A stretch of 64,000 nt of DNA from Kitasatospora azatica KCTC 9699 (GTDB taxonomy: Bacteria; Actinomycetota; Actinomycetes; Streptomycetales; Streptomycetaceae), in contig NZ_JQMO01000003.1 in assembly GCF_000744785.1 (NCBI RefSeq), forward strand, positions 3,286,001 to 3,350,000, in the 5' to 3' direction. Under the pieces are notes generated by a model, which worked only from the letters and a program-made list of their open reading frames with translations, ran no database searches and was not told where the DNA came from. The translations under genes and the position numbers were made by a program. Of the stretch, positions 8,979 through 16,388 are shown one piece after another. Each line of letters begins with the position of its first letter. The first letter of the stretch is position 1.

Positions 8979-9793
8979 CGCTGCTCCATCCCGTACCGGC
9001 GGAACTCCGTCGGTGCCGCACCCACCCGCCGGGTGAACAGCCTGGTGAAGTAGGCCGGATCGTCGTACCCCACCGCCTGGGCCACCTCTCGGACCGGCCG
9101 GTCCGTGGAGAGCAGCAGGCGTTTCGCCCGCGACAGCCGGGTACGCAGGATGTACTCCTTCGTGGTGGAACCGGTCGCCCGCTGCACCTCGCTGCGCAGT
9201 GTCGCCTCGTCCAGGCCGAGTCGGCGGGCGTGCTCGCCCACCGTCAGCGGCTCCACCGCGTGTTCGTCCAAGTAGCGGACCACGCGCGACAGATCGTCGT
9301 TCACCCGACCCACCAGCAGTTGCGCGAGCAACTGCTGGACCAGGGCGGCGGCGACCACGTCCCGGTGCGGGGCCCCGACCTCCACCGCCTCGTTGAGGCT
9401 GTCGAAGATCCGTCGCAGCGTCTGGACGCCCGGACCCAGCGCGATCACCGGCGCCTCCCGGTCCAGCCCGCCCAGCGACTCGTGGGCGGCCGCCGCCGGC
9501 CCGTCGAACAGCACCCAGCGCTCCGACCAGCCCAGCGCGTCCGGCTGGTAGGCGTGGTAGAGGCCGGGGAAGGTCACGAAGGCGGCCGGTGCCCGGACCG
9601 GCAGCCGGCGCCGCGGCCGGTCGCCCCACTCGAGCCAGCCGCCGCCCCGGGTGACCAGCATCAGGCCGTAGCAGTTCAGCACCCGGCCGTCGAAGTTCAT
9701 CCGCCGCACCTGCTGCGCGCCCACGCCCAGGCAGGCCAGGCCGAGTCGTCGGTGCTCCTCGGAGGGCGTCAGGTATCGCGCGAAGCCGCTCAC
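8975..9793 (-). CDS. AraC family transcriptional regulator
   Basis: A 272-aa regulator. An N-terminal cupin-like sensor domain (about 1-150, with a PGLYHAYQPD segment typical of sugar-responsive AraC proteins) is followed by a double helix-turn-helix: LTVGEHARRLGLDEATLRSE, then VREVAQAVGYDDPAYFTRLF near the C-terminus. The GTG at 9793 was chosen because GGAGGA lies a few bases upstream; the frame stays open further but without a convincing start. It is divergent from the GH35 beta-galactosidase gene, which it very probably controls in response to a galactoside. Confidence 0.88.
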   Translation of the reverse strand: MSGFARYLTPSEEHRRLGLACLGVGAQQVRRMNFDGRVLNCYGLMLVTRGGGWLEWGDRPRRRLPVRAPAAFVTFPGLYHAYQPDALGWSERWVLFDGPAAAAHESLGGLDREAPVIALGPGVQTLRRIFDSLNEAVEVGAPHRDVVAAALVQQLLAQLLVGRVNDDLSRVVRYLDEHAVEPLTVGEHARRLGLDEATLRSEVQRATGSTTKEYILRTRLSRAKRLLLSTDRPVREVAQAVGYDDPAYFTRLFTRRVGAAPTEFRRYGMEQR

Positions 9794-9805
9794 GGTCTCC
9801 TCCGT

Positions 9806-9883
9806 CAGGAAAGTCCAAGGCTGCTGCCAAAGGTGCCGAACCAGCGAGCTCAGCGCGCCCAACGGTACGCGCAGGAAAGTCCA
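9806..9883. promoter_or_regulatory. Direct repeats between araC-type gene and beta-galactosidase
   Basis: The 12-mer CAGGAAAGTCCA occurs at 9806-9817 and again at 9872-9883, exactly 66 bp apart (about six helical turns), and each copy is followed a few bases later by GCTG. AraC-family proteins commonly bind directly repeated half-sites, so these are good candidates for the operator pair of this divergent promoter region. The function is inferred from position and repetition only. Confidence 0.55.
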
Positions 9884-9976
9884 TGTTCTGCTGGACGGGA
9901 GTTCAACGGCACGACCGCGCCGCCGGGCGAGGATGTGACTGCCGGGCCGAACCCAGACCAGAGGAGCACCTTGCCG

Positions 9977-11782
9977 ATGTCCAGCCTCACCCACGACCGG
10001 GACGGTTTCGCCCTGGACGGTCGGCCGTTGCGGATCCTCTCCGGCGCCCTGCACTACTTCCGGGTGGTCCCCGAGCAGTGGGACCACCGGCTCGCCCTGC
10101 TGCGCGCGATGGGCCTCAACACGGTGGAGACCTACGTCCCCTGGAACCTGCACGAGCCCGCCCCGGGCGAGTACGAGTTCACCGGCCGACTCGACCTGGT
10201 GGCGTTCGTCCGGGCCGCCGAGCGCACCGGACTCAAGGTGCTGGTCCGGCCCGGCCCGTACATCTGCGCGGAGTGGGAGTTCGGCGGCCTGCCGGCCTGG
10301 CTGCTCAAGGACCCGGCCACCCGGCTGCGCTGTTCGGACCCCCGCTACCTGGCCGCCGTGGACCGTTGGTTCGACGCGCTGCTGCCGCTGCTGGTCCCGC
10401 TGCTGGCCGAGTCCGGCGGCCCGGTCCTCGCGCTGCAGGTGGAGAACGAGTACGGCTCCTACGGCACCGACGCGGCCTACCTGCGCCACCTGGCGCAGGG
10501 CCTGCGCCGGCGCGGCGCCGACTGCCTGCTCTTCACCTCGGACGGCCCCGCGCACCCGATGATGCAGGGCGGCACCCTGGCCGGCGTGCTGCCCACCGCC
10601 AACTTCGGCGACCGGGCCGGCGAGTCCTTCGAACTGCTGCGCGGCTACGCGCCGGACGCGCCGCCGGTCTGCATGGAGTTCTGGAACGGTTGGTTCGACC
10701 ACTGGGGCGCGCCGCACCACACCCGGGACGCGGCCGACGCGGCCAAGGTGCTGGACGAGATGCTCGCGGCCGGTGGCTCGGTCAACCTCTACATGGCGCA
10801 CGGCGGCACCAACTTCGGCTACCTGAACGGCGCCAACCTGACCGACGGCCGGCTGGAGCCCACCGTCACCAGCTACGACTACGACGCCGCGATCAGCGAG
10901 GACGGCCGCCCCACCGCCAAGTTCTGGGCGTTTCGCGAGGTGCTCGGCCGCTACACCGAGCTGCCGCCCGCCCCGGCCGTCGAACCGCCGCCGCTGCTCG
11001 CTCCCCGCCGGCTCGAACTGAGCGCCCCGCTGCCGCTGTTGGACCTGGTCGACGGCCTGGCCGACCCGGTCCACGCGGCGAGCACCCTGGCCATGGAGGA
11101 ACTCGACCAGTCCTACGGCTTCGTGCTCTACCGCACCTGGGTCACCGGGCCGCGGGAGGCCGCCGAGCTGCAGGTGGACGGCCTCGGCGACCGGGCCCAG
11201 GTCTTCCTGGACGGGCAGCCGGTCGGCGTGCTCGACCGCACCGGGCGCTCCGGCGGGCGGATCGAGCTGGCCGTCCCGGCCGGCGGGGCCCGGCTCGAAC
11301 TGCTGGTGGAGAACCTCGGGCGGATCAACTACGGTCCCGCGCTGGCCGATCGCAAGGGCATCAGTGGCGCGGTGCGGCTCGGACTGCAGCAGCTGCACAG
11401 CTGGCAGATGTACCCGCTGCCGCTCGAGGACATCGGCGATCTGCCGTTCCTCGAAGGGGAGTCCGCGCAGCGTCCGGCCGCAGCCGATCAGCCGGTCTTC
11501 CGGCGTGCGGTGCTGGAACTCGACCAGCCGGCCGACACCTTCGTGCTGACCGAAGGCCACGGCAAGGGCCTGTGCTGGGTCAACGGATTCCTGCTCGGCC
11601 GCTACTGGGACATCGGACCGCAGCAGACCCTCTACCTGCCCGGGCCGCTGCTGCGCGAGGGCAGCAACGAACTGGTCCTGCTGGAACTGCACGGCCCGGC
11701 CGGGGACGGCCTCGACCTGGTCGCCGAACCGGTGTTGGACCGGTTGGCGCCGAACGGGGCTGAGGGACGGAACGGGGGCTGA
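9977..11782 (+). CDS. Glycoside hydrolase family 35 beta-galactosidase
   Basis: A 601-aa enzyme that hydrolyses terminal beta-galactosides with retention. The TIM barrel begins FALDGRPLRILSGALHYFR and contains the GH35 signature GPYICAEWEFGGLPAWL. The acid/base Glu lies in LQVENEYGSYG and the nucleophile Glu in CMEFWNGWFDHWG. The C-terminal half contains beta-sandwich domains. There is no signal peptide, so it should act in the cytoplasm on imported oligosaccharides. GAGGAG lies 10 nt before the ATG; a TTG two codons upstream, 4 nt from GAGGAG, is an alternative start. The last codons lie inside a 20-bp tandem repeat. Confidence 0.92.
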   Translation: MSSLTHDRDGFALDGRPLRILSGALHYFRVVPEQWDHRLALLRAMGLNTVETYVPWNLHEPAPGEYEFTGRLDLVAFVRAAERTGLKVLVRPGPYICAEWEFGGLPAWLLKDPATRLRCSDPRYLAAVDRWFDALLPLLVPLLAESGGPVLALQVENEYGSYGTDAAYLRHLAQGLRRRGADCLLFTSDGPAHPMMQGGTLAGVLPTANFGDRAGESFELLRGYAPDAPPVCMEFWNGWFDHWGAPHHTRDAADAAKVLDEMLAAGGSVNLYMAHGGTNFGYLNGANLTDGRLEPTVTSYDYDAAISEDGRPTAKFWAFREVLGRYTELPPAPAVEPPPLLAPRRLELSAPLPLLDLVDGLADPVHAASTLAMEELDQSYGFVLYRTWVTGPREAAELQVDGLGDRAQVFLDGQPVGVLDRTGRSGGRIELAVPAGGARLELLVENLGRINYGPALADRKGISGAVRLGLQQLHSWQMYPLPLEDIGDLPFLEGESAQRPAAADQPVFRRAVLELDQPADTFVLTEGHGKGLCWVNGFLLGRYWDIGPQQTLYLPGPLLREGSNELVLLELHGPAGDGLDLVAEPVLDRLAPNGAEGRNGG

Positions 11783-11820
11783 GGGGGCGCAACGGGGGCT
11801 GAGGGGACGGAACGGAGCCG
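11748..11820 (+). repeat. 20-bp tandem repeat spanning the beta-galactosidase stop
   Basis: Three full units and a partial fourth with a 20-bp period: 11748-11767, 11768-11787, 11788-11807 and 11808-11820. The consensus is CGgAACGGGGGCTGAGGGga. The unit contains a TGA, so the repeat supplies both the last residues and the stop of the galactosidase. It ends 32 nt before the ogt start. Confidence 0.8.
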
Positions 11821-11852
11821 CCCTGTCACCCGGGCGGCCTAATCTGGGGGGT

Positions 11853-12413
11853 ATGGAACGAGGCAACGCCGACCGGATCGAGTGGCTCACCGTGCCGAGC
11901 CCGCTGCCCAGCGGCCCGCTGACGGTCGGGGTCACCGCGATCGGTGTGGCCGCCGTGCAGTTCGCTCCGGACAACGTGCCGACCGGTGCGCCGCGCTGCA
12001 CCGACCGGCGGCGCGCCACGGCGGTCGAGCAGGCCTTCGAGTCCTACTTCGCCGGTCGGCAGCGGGAGTGGGCGCTGCCGGTGGACTGGCGGCTGACCAG
12101 CGGCCCGCACCGGACGGTGCTGGAGACGCTGTACCGGACCGTGCCCTACGGCGAGACGGTCACCTACGGGCGGCTGGCCGAGCGCAGCGGCGCGTTCGAG
12201 GAGGTCGCCCAGAGCCCGGGGCTCGCGGCCAGGGCGGTCGGCCAGATGATGGGCGCCAACCCGCTGTCGGTGCTGGTGCCCTGCCACCGGGTGGTGGCCG
12301 CGGACGGCCTGGGCGGGTTCGGGAACGGCCGGGTCGCGATGGACGTGAAGCGGTGGCTGCTGACCCTGGAGGGGTGGTTGGCGCCGACGCTGGACTGGGA
12401 CGGGCCGGGCTGA
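11853..12413 (+). CDS. ogt: Methylated-DNA--[protein]-cysteine S-methyltransferase
   Basis: A 186-aa suicide DNA-repair protein that transfers the alkyl group from O6-methylguanine to its own Cys. The acceptor is C144 in the invariant PCHRVV motif. The preceding VPYGETVTYGRLAERSG is the helix-turn-helix that flips out the base. The usual GGYxxG reads GGFGNG here. An N-terminal ribonuclease-like domain precedes it, so this is the single-function Ogt type without an Ada regulatory half. It follows the beta-galactosidase on the same strand after 70 nt and ends with a hairpin at 12419. Confidence 0.93.
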   Translation: MERGNADRIEWLTVPSPLPSGPLTVGVTAIGVAAVQFAPDNVPTGAPRCTDRRRATAVEQAFESYFAGRQREWALPVDWRLTSGPHRTVLETLYRTVPYGETVTYGRLAERSGAFEEVAQSPGLAARAVGQMMGANPLSVLVPCHRVVAADGLGGFGNGRVAMDVKRWLLTLEGWLAPTLDWDGPG

Positions 12414-12418
12414 TCCTC

Positions 12419-12435
12419 GCCCCGCTCGGCGGGGC
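12419..12435 (+). terminator. Short GC hairpin after ogt
   Basis: Perfect 7-bp stem GCCCCGC / GCGGGGC with a TCG loop, 6 nt after the ogt stop. Confidence 0.5.
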
Positions 12436-12534
12436 TGGTCCCTGCTCCGGCTCGGCCGGGCGCCGCAAAACATGCCGTGCCGGATCGATTCTGCCCGGAA
12501 TTTCCCCGAACAGAATTCGAATAGCGGCTCTAAT

Positions 12535-12577
12535 TATACTAATCGTGCCACGGCCTCAATCACTCGTCCGAGTGATT
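12535..12577 (+). promoter_or_regulatory. Candidate promoter and palindromic operator of the encapsulin operon
   Basis: The 234-nt gap before the encapsulin gene has an unusually AT-rich patch with TATACT at 12535-12540 as a possible -10 box, but no good TTGACA -35 at the right distance. Eighteen bases downstream is a perfect palindrome, AATCACTCG-TC-CGAGTGATT (12558-12577), well placed to act as an operator or a leader hairpin. A second small hairpin, GGCCC-TTC-GGGCC, follows near 12587-12599. An alternative sigma factor or an activator is likely. Confidence 0.45.
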
Positions 12578-12647
12578 GCGCGGTAGGCCCTTCGGGCCCC
12601 ACCCTGATTCCAGTAGTCCGAATCATCGCGTGGGGGAGGGCCCTGTT

Positions 12648-14081
12648 ATGACAACTGAGACCAATGTCGGTATTCCGGCACCGAGCGCCCAGCCGGGCGG
12701 CCAGAACGGCCAGCAGCAGAGTCTTGGCACTGCCGCAGCCAGGAATCTTGCCACGACCACCAAGTCCGCGCCGCAGATGCAGGGCATCAGCTCGCGTTGG
12801 CTGCTCCGGGTGTTGCCCTGGGTCCAGGTCTCGGGTGGTACGTACCGGGTCAACCGCCGGCTGAGCTACGCGGTCGGCCGCGGCCGGGTCTCCTTCGTCA
12901 AGACCGGTGCGGACGTCAAGGTGCTGGCCCCCTCCTTGCGCGAGGTCCCGGTGCTGCGCGGGCTGGAGGACGACGCCCTGCTCGCGGAGCTCGCCGCCCG
13001 CTTCGTGCAGCGCGACTTCCGGGCCGGCGAGACCCTGGTCGAGGCCGGCCAGGAGATCAACGAGGTCTTCCTGATCGCGCACGGCAAGGTCAACAAGATC
13101 GGCACCAGCAAGTACGGCGAGAGCGCGATCGTCGGCGTACTGGCGGACGGCGACCACCTCGGCGACGAGGCGCTGACCGAGGCCGACGGCGTCTGGCACT
13201 ACAGCGTCAAGGCCGCCACGGCCGGCACCGCGATGGCCCTGCCCTGGCCCGCCTTCCAGGAGTTGGCCGACCGCTCCGAGGCGCTGCGGACCCAGATCCT
13301 GCGGTACCTCGCCGATGCCCAGCAGCCGCAGAGCAAGCACGGCGAGGCCGAGATCGAGCTCTCGGCCGGCCATGAGGGCGAGTACGAGCTCCCCAGCACC
13401 TTCGTGGACTACGAGGTCGCCCCCCGGGAGTACGAGCTGAGCGTCGCGCAGACGGTGCTGCAGGTGCACAGCCGGGTCGCCGACCTCTACAACCAGCCGA
13501 TGAACCAGATCGAGCAGCAGTTGAAGCTCACCATCGAGGCGCTGAAGGAGCGCCAGGAGCACGAGCTGATCAACAACCCCGAGTTCGGCCTGCTGCAGAA
13601 CGCCGAGTACGAGCAGCGGATCCAGACCCACCACGGCGCCCCCACCCCGGACGACATGGACGAGTTGCTCAGCCGTCGCCGCGGCACCAAGTTCTTCCTG
13701 GCCCACCCGCGCGCCATCGCCGCCTTCGGCCGGGAGTGCAGCAGCCGCGGCCTCTACCCGGACCCGGTGGAGATGGAGGGGCAGCGCGTTCCCGGTTGGC
13801 GCGGGGTCCCGATCCTCTCCTGCAACAAGATCCCGATCGTGGACGGTCACACCACCTCGATCCTCGCCATGCGTACCGGTGAGGACAAGCAGGGCGTGGT
13901 GGGCCTGCACCAGGCCGGCATCCCCGACGAGTACGAGCCCAGCCTCTCGGTCCGGTTCATGGGGATCAACGAGAAGGCCATCATTTCCTACCTGGTGAGC
14001 GCCTACTATTCGGCCGCCATTCTGGTGCCCGACGCCATCGGCGTGCTGGAGAACGTGGAAATCGCCCGCCCGCGCGACTGA
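12648..14081 (+). CDS. Family 2B encapsulin shell protein (EshA-like, cNMP-binding domain)
   Basis: A 477-aa HK97-fold shell protein that should assemble into a protein nanocompartment. A flexible N-terminal arm rich in Gln/Thr/Ala (1-50) leads into SRWLLRVLPWVQVSGGTYRVN. A cyclic-nucleotide-binding (CAP_ED-like) domain is inserted at about 100-225, with FRAGETLVEAGQEINEVFLI and LGDEALTEADG. The shell domain resumes at LPSTFVDYEVAPREYELSVAQT and ends ILVPDAIGVLENVEIARPRD. This order and length match the family 2B encapsulins that include Streptomyces EshA. The cNMP pocket lacks an obvious phosphate-binding Arg motif, so ligand binding is uncertain. GGGGGAGG lies 9 nt before the ATG. It heads an operon with a prenyl synthase, its likely cargo. 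Confidence 0.88.
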   Translation: MTTETNVGIPAPSAQPGGQNGQQQSLGTAAARNLATTTKSAPQMQGISSRWLLRVLPWVQVSGGTYRVNRRLSYAVGRGRVSFVKTGADVKVLAPSLREVPVLRGLEDDALLAELAARFVQRDFRAGETLVEAGQEINEVFLIAHGKVNKIGTSKYGESAIVGVLADGDHLGDEALTEADGVWHYSVKAATAGTAMALPWPAFQELADRSEALRTQILRYLADAQQPQSKHGEAEIELSAGHEGEYELPSTFVDYEVAPREYELSVAQTVLQVHSRVADLYNQPMNQIEQQLKLTIEALKERQEHELINNPEFGLLQNAEYEQRIQTHHGAPTPDDMDELLSRRRGTKFFLAHPRAIAAFGRECSSRGLYPDPVEMEGQRVPGWRGVPILSCNKIPIVDGHTTSILAMRTGEDKQGVVGLHQAGIPDEYEPSLSVRFMGINEKAIISYLVSAYYSAAILVPDAIGVLENVEIARPRD

Positions 14082-14170
14082 ACCGCTGTCGCAATCCGCT
14101 TCGCCGTCGGTCGCTCCGGAATTTCCGTCGGGGCGGCCGGTGGGGAAGTCGCCAGCCTGACCGCATTGCG

Positions 14171-14222
14171 CATGACCCTGCTGTTCATGACCCGCTGCTC
14201 ATGACCCAATCTCTCATGACCC
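14171..14222 (+). repeat. Four CATGACCC repeats upstream of the prenyl synthase
   Basis: CATGACCC occurs at 14171, 14186, 14200 and 14215 (spacing 15, 14, 15). The last two units are a perfect 15-bp tandem repeat, TCATGACCCAATCTC. Each contains an ATG that does not open a long frame; the last would give a short out-of-frame peptide ending at 14272 and overlapping the TTG start at 14244. This could affect translation initiation of the downstream gene. Confidence 0.7.
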
Positions 14223-14243
14223 AATCTCTGGGGGGCCGAAACC

Positions 14244-15464
14244 TTGGGTATCGAGACGCTCAGCCGAGGTAACCAGGACAACCACGACAACGACTACGCC
14301 CAGCCAGTCAGTGACCAGCCCATCAGCGACCCGTCCGACTGCTACGACCAGCGCGCCGCCGACCTGCTGAGCCGCGTCCGGGCGGTCGTCGACCCGGCGC
14401 TGCGCGCCGCCGTCGAGACCATGCCCGAGTCCATGGCCAGGATCGCCGCCTACCACTTCGGCTGGCGCGAGGCGGACGGCAGCCCCGCCACCGCCGACCC
14501 GGGCAAGGCCATCCGGCCCGCCCTGGTGCTGGCCGCCGCCCAGGCCTGCGCCGCCGGCCGCGGCGTCCCGCGCCCCAGGCCGGGCGGCACCCCGAACACC
14601 CCTGCCGTGGGCGCCTCCGCCGCCTCCGCCGACACCCCAGCCGCCGACGTCCCAGCCGTGGACAACCCTGCAGCCTTGGCCGCGGCCGCCGCCGTCGAGC
14701 TGGTGCACAACTTCACCCTGCTCCACGACGACGTCATCGACCGCGACGAGACCCGCCGTCACCGTCCCACCGCCTGGCGGGTCTTCGGAGCCACCGAGGC
14801 GATCCTGGCCGGCGACGCCCTGCACTCGCTCGCCCTGCGCACGCTCGCCGAGGATCCGCACCCGGCCGCCGCCGCCGCGATGCGCCACCTCGCGCAGTGC
14901 GTGGTGGAGCTCTGCGCGGGCCAGCAGGCCGACTGCGCCTTCGAGCAGCGGACCACGGTCTCGCTGGCGGAGTGCCTGGCGATGGCCGAGGCCAAGACCG
15001 GTGCCCTGCTGGGCAGCGCCTGCGCGATCGGCGCGCTCTACGGCGGCGCCTCGACGCAGGTGGCCCAGGCGATGGACGCCTTCGGGCGGCAGATCGGCCT
15101 GGCCTTCCAGCTGATCGACGATCTGATCGGGATCTGGGGCGACCCCGCCGTCACCGGCAAGCCGGCCGGCGCCGACCTGATGGTCCGCAAGAAGTCGTTG
15201 CCGGTGGTGGCGGCACTGGGCTCGGGCACGGCCGCCGGGGCCGAGCTCGCCGAGATCTATGCGATCGACCGCCCGCTCACCCCGGCCGAGGTGCAGCGCG
15301 CCGCCGACGCCGTGGAGCGGGCCGGCGGCCGGGCCTGGGCCCAAGGTGCCTCCTGCGAGCGGATGGCCGCCGCCATCGAGCACCTGGCCATCGCAGTGCC
15401 GGATCCAGCCGCCACCGACGACCTGCTGGCCCTCGCCGAGCTGGTCACCCGGCGCAACCGCTGA
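14244..15464 (+). CDS. Polyprenyl diphosphate synthase, probable encapsulin cargo
   Basis: A 406-aa trans-isoprenyl diphosphate synthase (FPP/GGPP type) that condenses isopentenyl diphosphate with allylic diphosphates using Mg. The first Asp-rich motif is DDVID at 162-166 (LLHDDVIDRDETRRH); the second is around D292-D293 in QLIDDLIGIWGD. Two features are unusual. There is a disordered polar N-terminus (1-35, rich in Asn, Asp, Gln, Ser), the kind of segment that targets cargo into family 2 encapsulins. There is also an Ala/Pro-rich insertion of about 40 residues (112-150). The start is TTG with only a G-run upstream, so expression may be tuned. It lies 162 nt after the shell gene. The product chain length cannot be read from the sequence. 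Confidence 0.9.
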   Translation: MGIETLSRGNQDNHDNDYAQPVSDQPISDPSDCYDQRAADLLSRVRAVVDPALRAAVETMPESMARIAAYHFGWREADGSPATADPGKAIRPALVLAAAQACAAGRGVPRPRPGGTPNTPAVGASAASADTPAADVPAVDNPAALAAAAAVELVHNFTLLHDDVIDRDETRRHRPTAWRVFGATEAILAGDALHSLALRTLAEDPHPAAAAAMRHLAQCVVELCAGQQADCAFEQRTTVSLAECLAMAEAKTGALLGSACAIGALYGGASTQVAQAMDAFGRQIGLAFQLIDDLIGIWGDPAVTGKPAGADLMVRKKSLPVVAALGSGTAAGAELAEIYAIDRPLTPAEVQRAADAVERAGGRAWAQGASCERMAAAIEHLAIAVPDPAATDDLLALAELVTRRNR

Positions 15465-15516
15465 CCGGTCGGCGGCTCCCCACACGCCCCGCCACACCTC
15501 AAGAAAGTACGTCCCC

Positions 15517-16278
15517 ATGAGTTTCGAGGACATCGGCATTGTCCTGATCGTCCTGGTCCTGCTGGCAGTCGGCCTCAAGCTGCTGCAGCGCTGGGTCCCG
15601 CACCCCGTCCGCGAGTCCCACAACGACGTCGCCGGCTTCATCTTCGCCGCCGTCGGCGTGCTCTACGCCGTGCTGCTCGGCTTCGTGGTGATCACCGTCT
15701 GGACCAACAACGACGCGGCCCGCAAGACCACCTTCCAGGAGGCCGACGCGCTGGCCGGGATCTACTGGATCTCCCGTGAACTGCCCGCCCCGCTCGGGCC
15801 GCAGCTGGAACAGCAGACCCTGTCCTACGCCCACACCGTCACCGACACCGAGTGGCCGCTGATGGCGCAGCACCACAGCAGTGCGGACGCCACCCAGCTG
15901 GTCTACCAGATGCGCACCAGCGTCTTCTCGATCAACCCGACCAGCGCCCAGCAGCAGGTCCTCTACGAGCACGCGGTCGCCCACCTGGAGGACCTCGCCT
16001 CCCAACGCCGGGCCCGGCTGAACGAGGTGGACGACGAAGTCCCGATGCTGCTCTGGGTGGCGCTGATCGTCGGCGGGGTGCTGACGGTTGGTTTCACCTT
16101 CCTCTTCGGCCTCTCCAACACCCTTGCGCACAGCCTGATGGTGCTCTCGCTCGGCGCCTTGGTGGTGGTCTCGCTCCTGGTGATCAAGGAGATGAACTTC
16201 CCGTTCACCGGCGTGACGGCGGTGAAACCCACGGCCTTCGACGTCTTCCTGCAACGCCTGCCCCCACCGCGCAACTGA
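15517..16278 (+). CDS. DUF4239 membrane protein
   Basis: A 253-aa integral membrane protein of the DUF4239 (bestrophin-like) family. It has two hydrophobic helices at the N-terminus (about 5-22 and 40-66), a soluble helical middle with HSSADATQLVYQMRTSVFSI, and two further helices (about 175-222). The family's function is unknown. It starts 52 nt after the prenyl synthase stop and is the last gene before a strong terminator, so it should be co-transcribed with the encapsulin and could link the compartment or its product to the membrane; that link is inference. Confidence 0.82.
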   Translation: MSFEDIGIVLIVLVLLAVGLKLLQRWVPHPVRESHNDVAGFIFAAVGVLYAVLLGFVVITVWTNNDAARKTTFQEADALAGIYWISRELPAPLGPQLEQQTLSYAHTVTDTEWPLMAQHHSSADATQLVYQMRTSVFSINPTSAQQQVLYEHAVAHLEDLASQRRARLNEVDDEVPMLLWVALIVGGVLTVGFTFLFGLSNTLAHSLMVLSLGALVVVSLLVIKEMNFPFTGVTAVKPTAFDVFLQRLPPPRN

Positions 16279-16328
16279 CTTCCCGCACAGCTGAGTTCAC
16301 ACAGCTGCCTTCCCGCACAGCTGAGTTC
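16279..16328 (+). repeat. 20-bp direct repeat after the DUF4239 gene
   Basis: CTTCCCGCACAGCTGAGTTC occurs perfectly at 16279-16298 and 16309-16328 (30 bp apart), and CGCGCAACTG flanks the array on both sides (near 16268 and 16328). It starts at the stop codon of the encapsulin operon. Confidence 0.8.
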
Positions 16329-16336
16329 GCGCAACT

Positions 16337-16379
16337 GGTGGCGCGTCATCCCTCCCCCGGGACGGGATGACGCACCACC
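16337..16379. terminator. Bidirectional terminator between convergent genes
   Basis: Perfect 10-bp stem GCGTCATCCC / GGGATGACGC (16343-16352 and 16364-16373) with an 11-nt loop, extended outward by GGTG/CACC pairing after a small bulge. It lies between the DUF4239 stop and the convergent epimerase stop. Confidence 0.8.
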
Positions 16380-16388
16380 TGCGTTGTC

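Noticed and set aside
9794..12019. In-frame upstream extension of the AraC gene to over 1000 codons
   Set aside because: The extension runs antisense through the GH35 and ogt genes and is compositionally a shadow; the GTG at 9793 with GGAGGA gives a normal AraC length.
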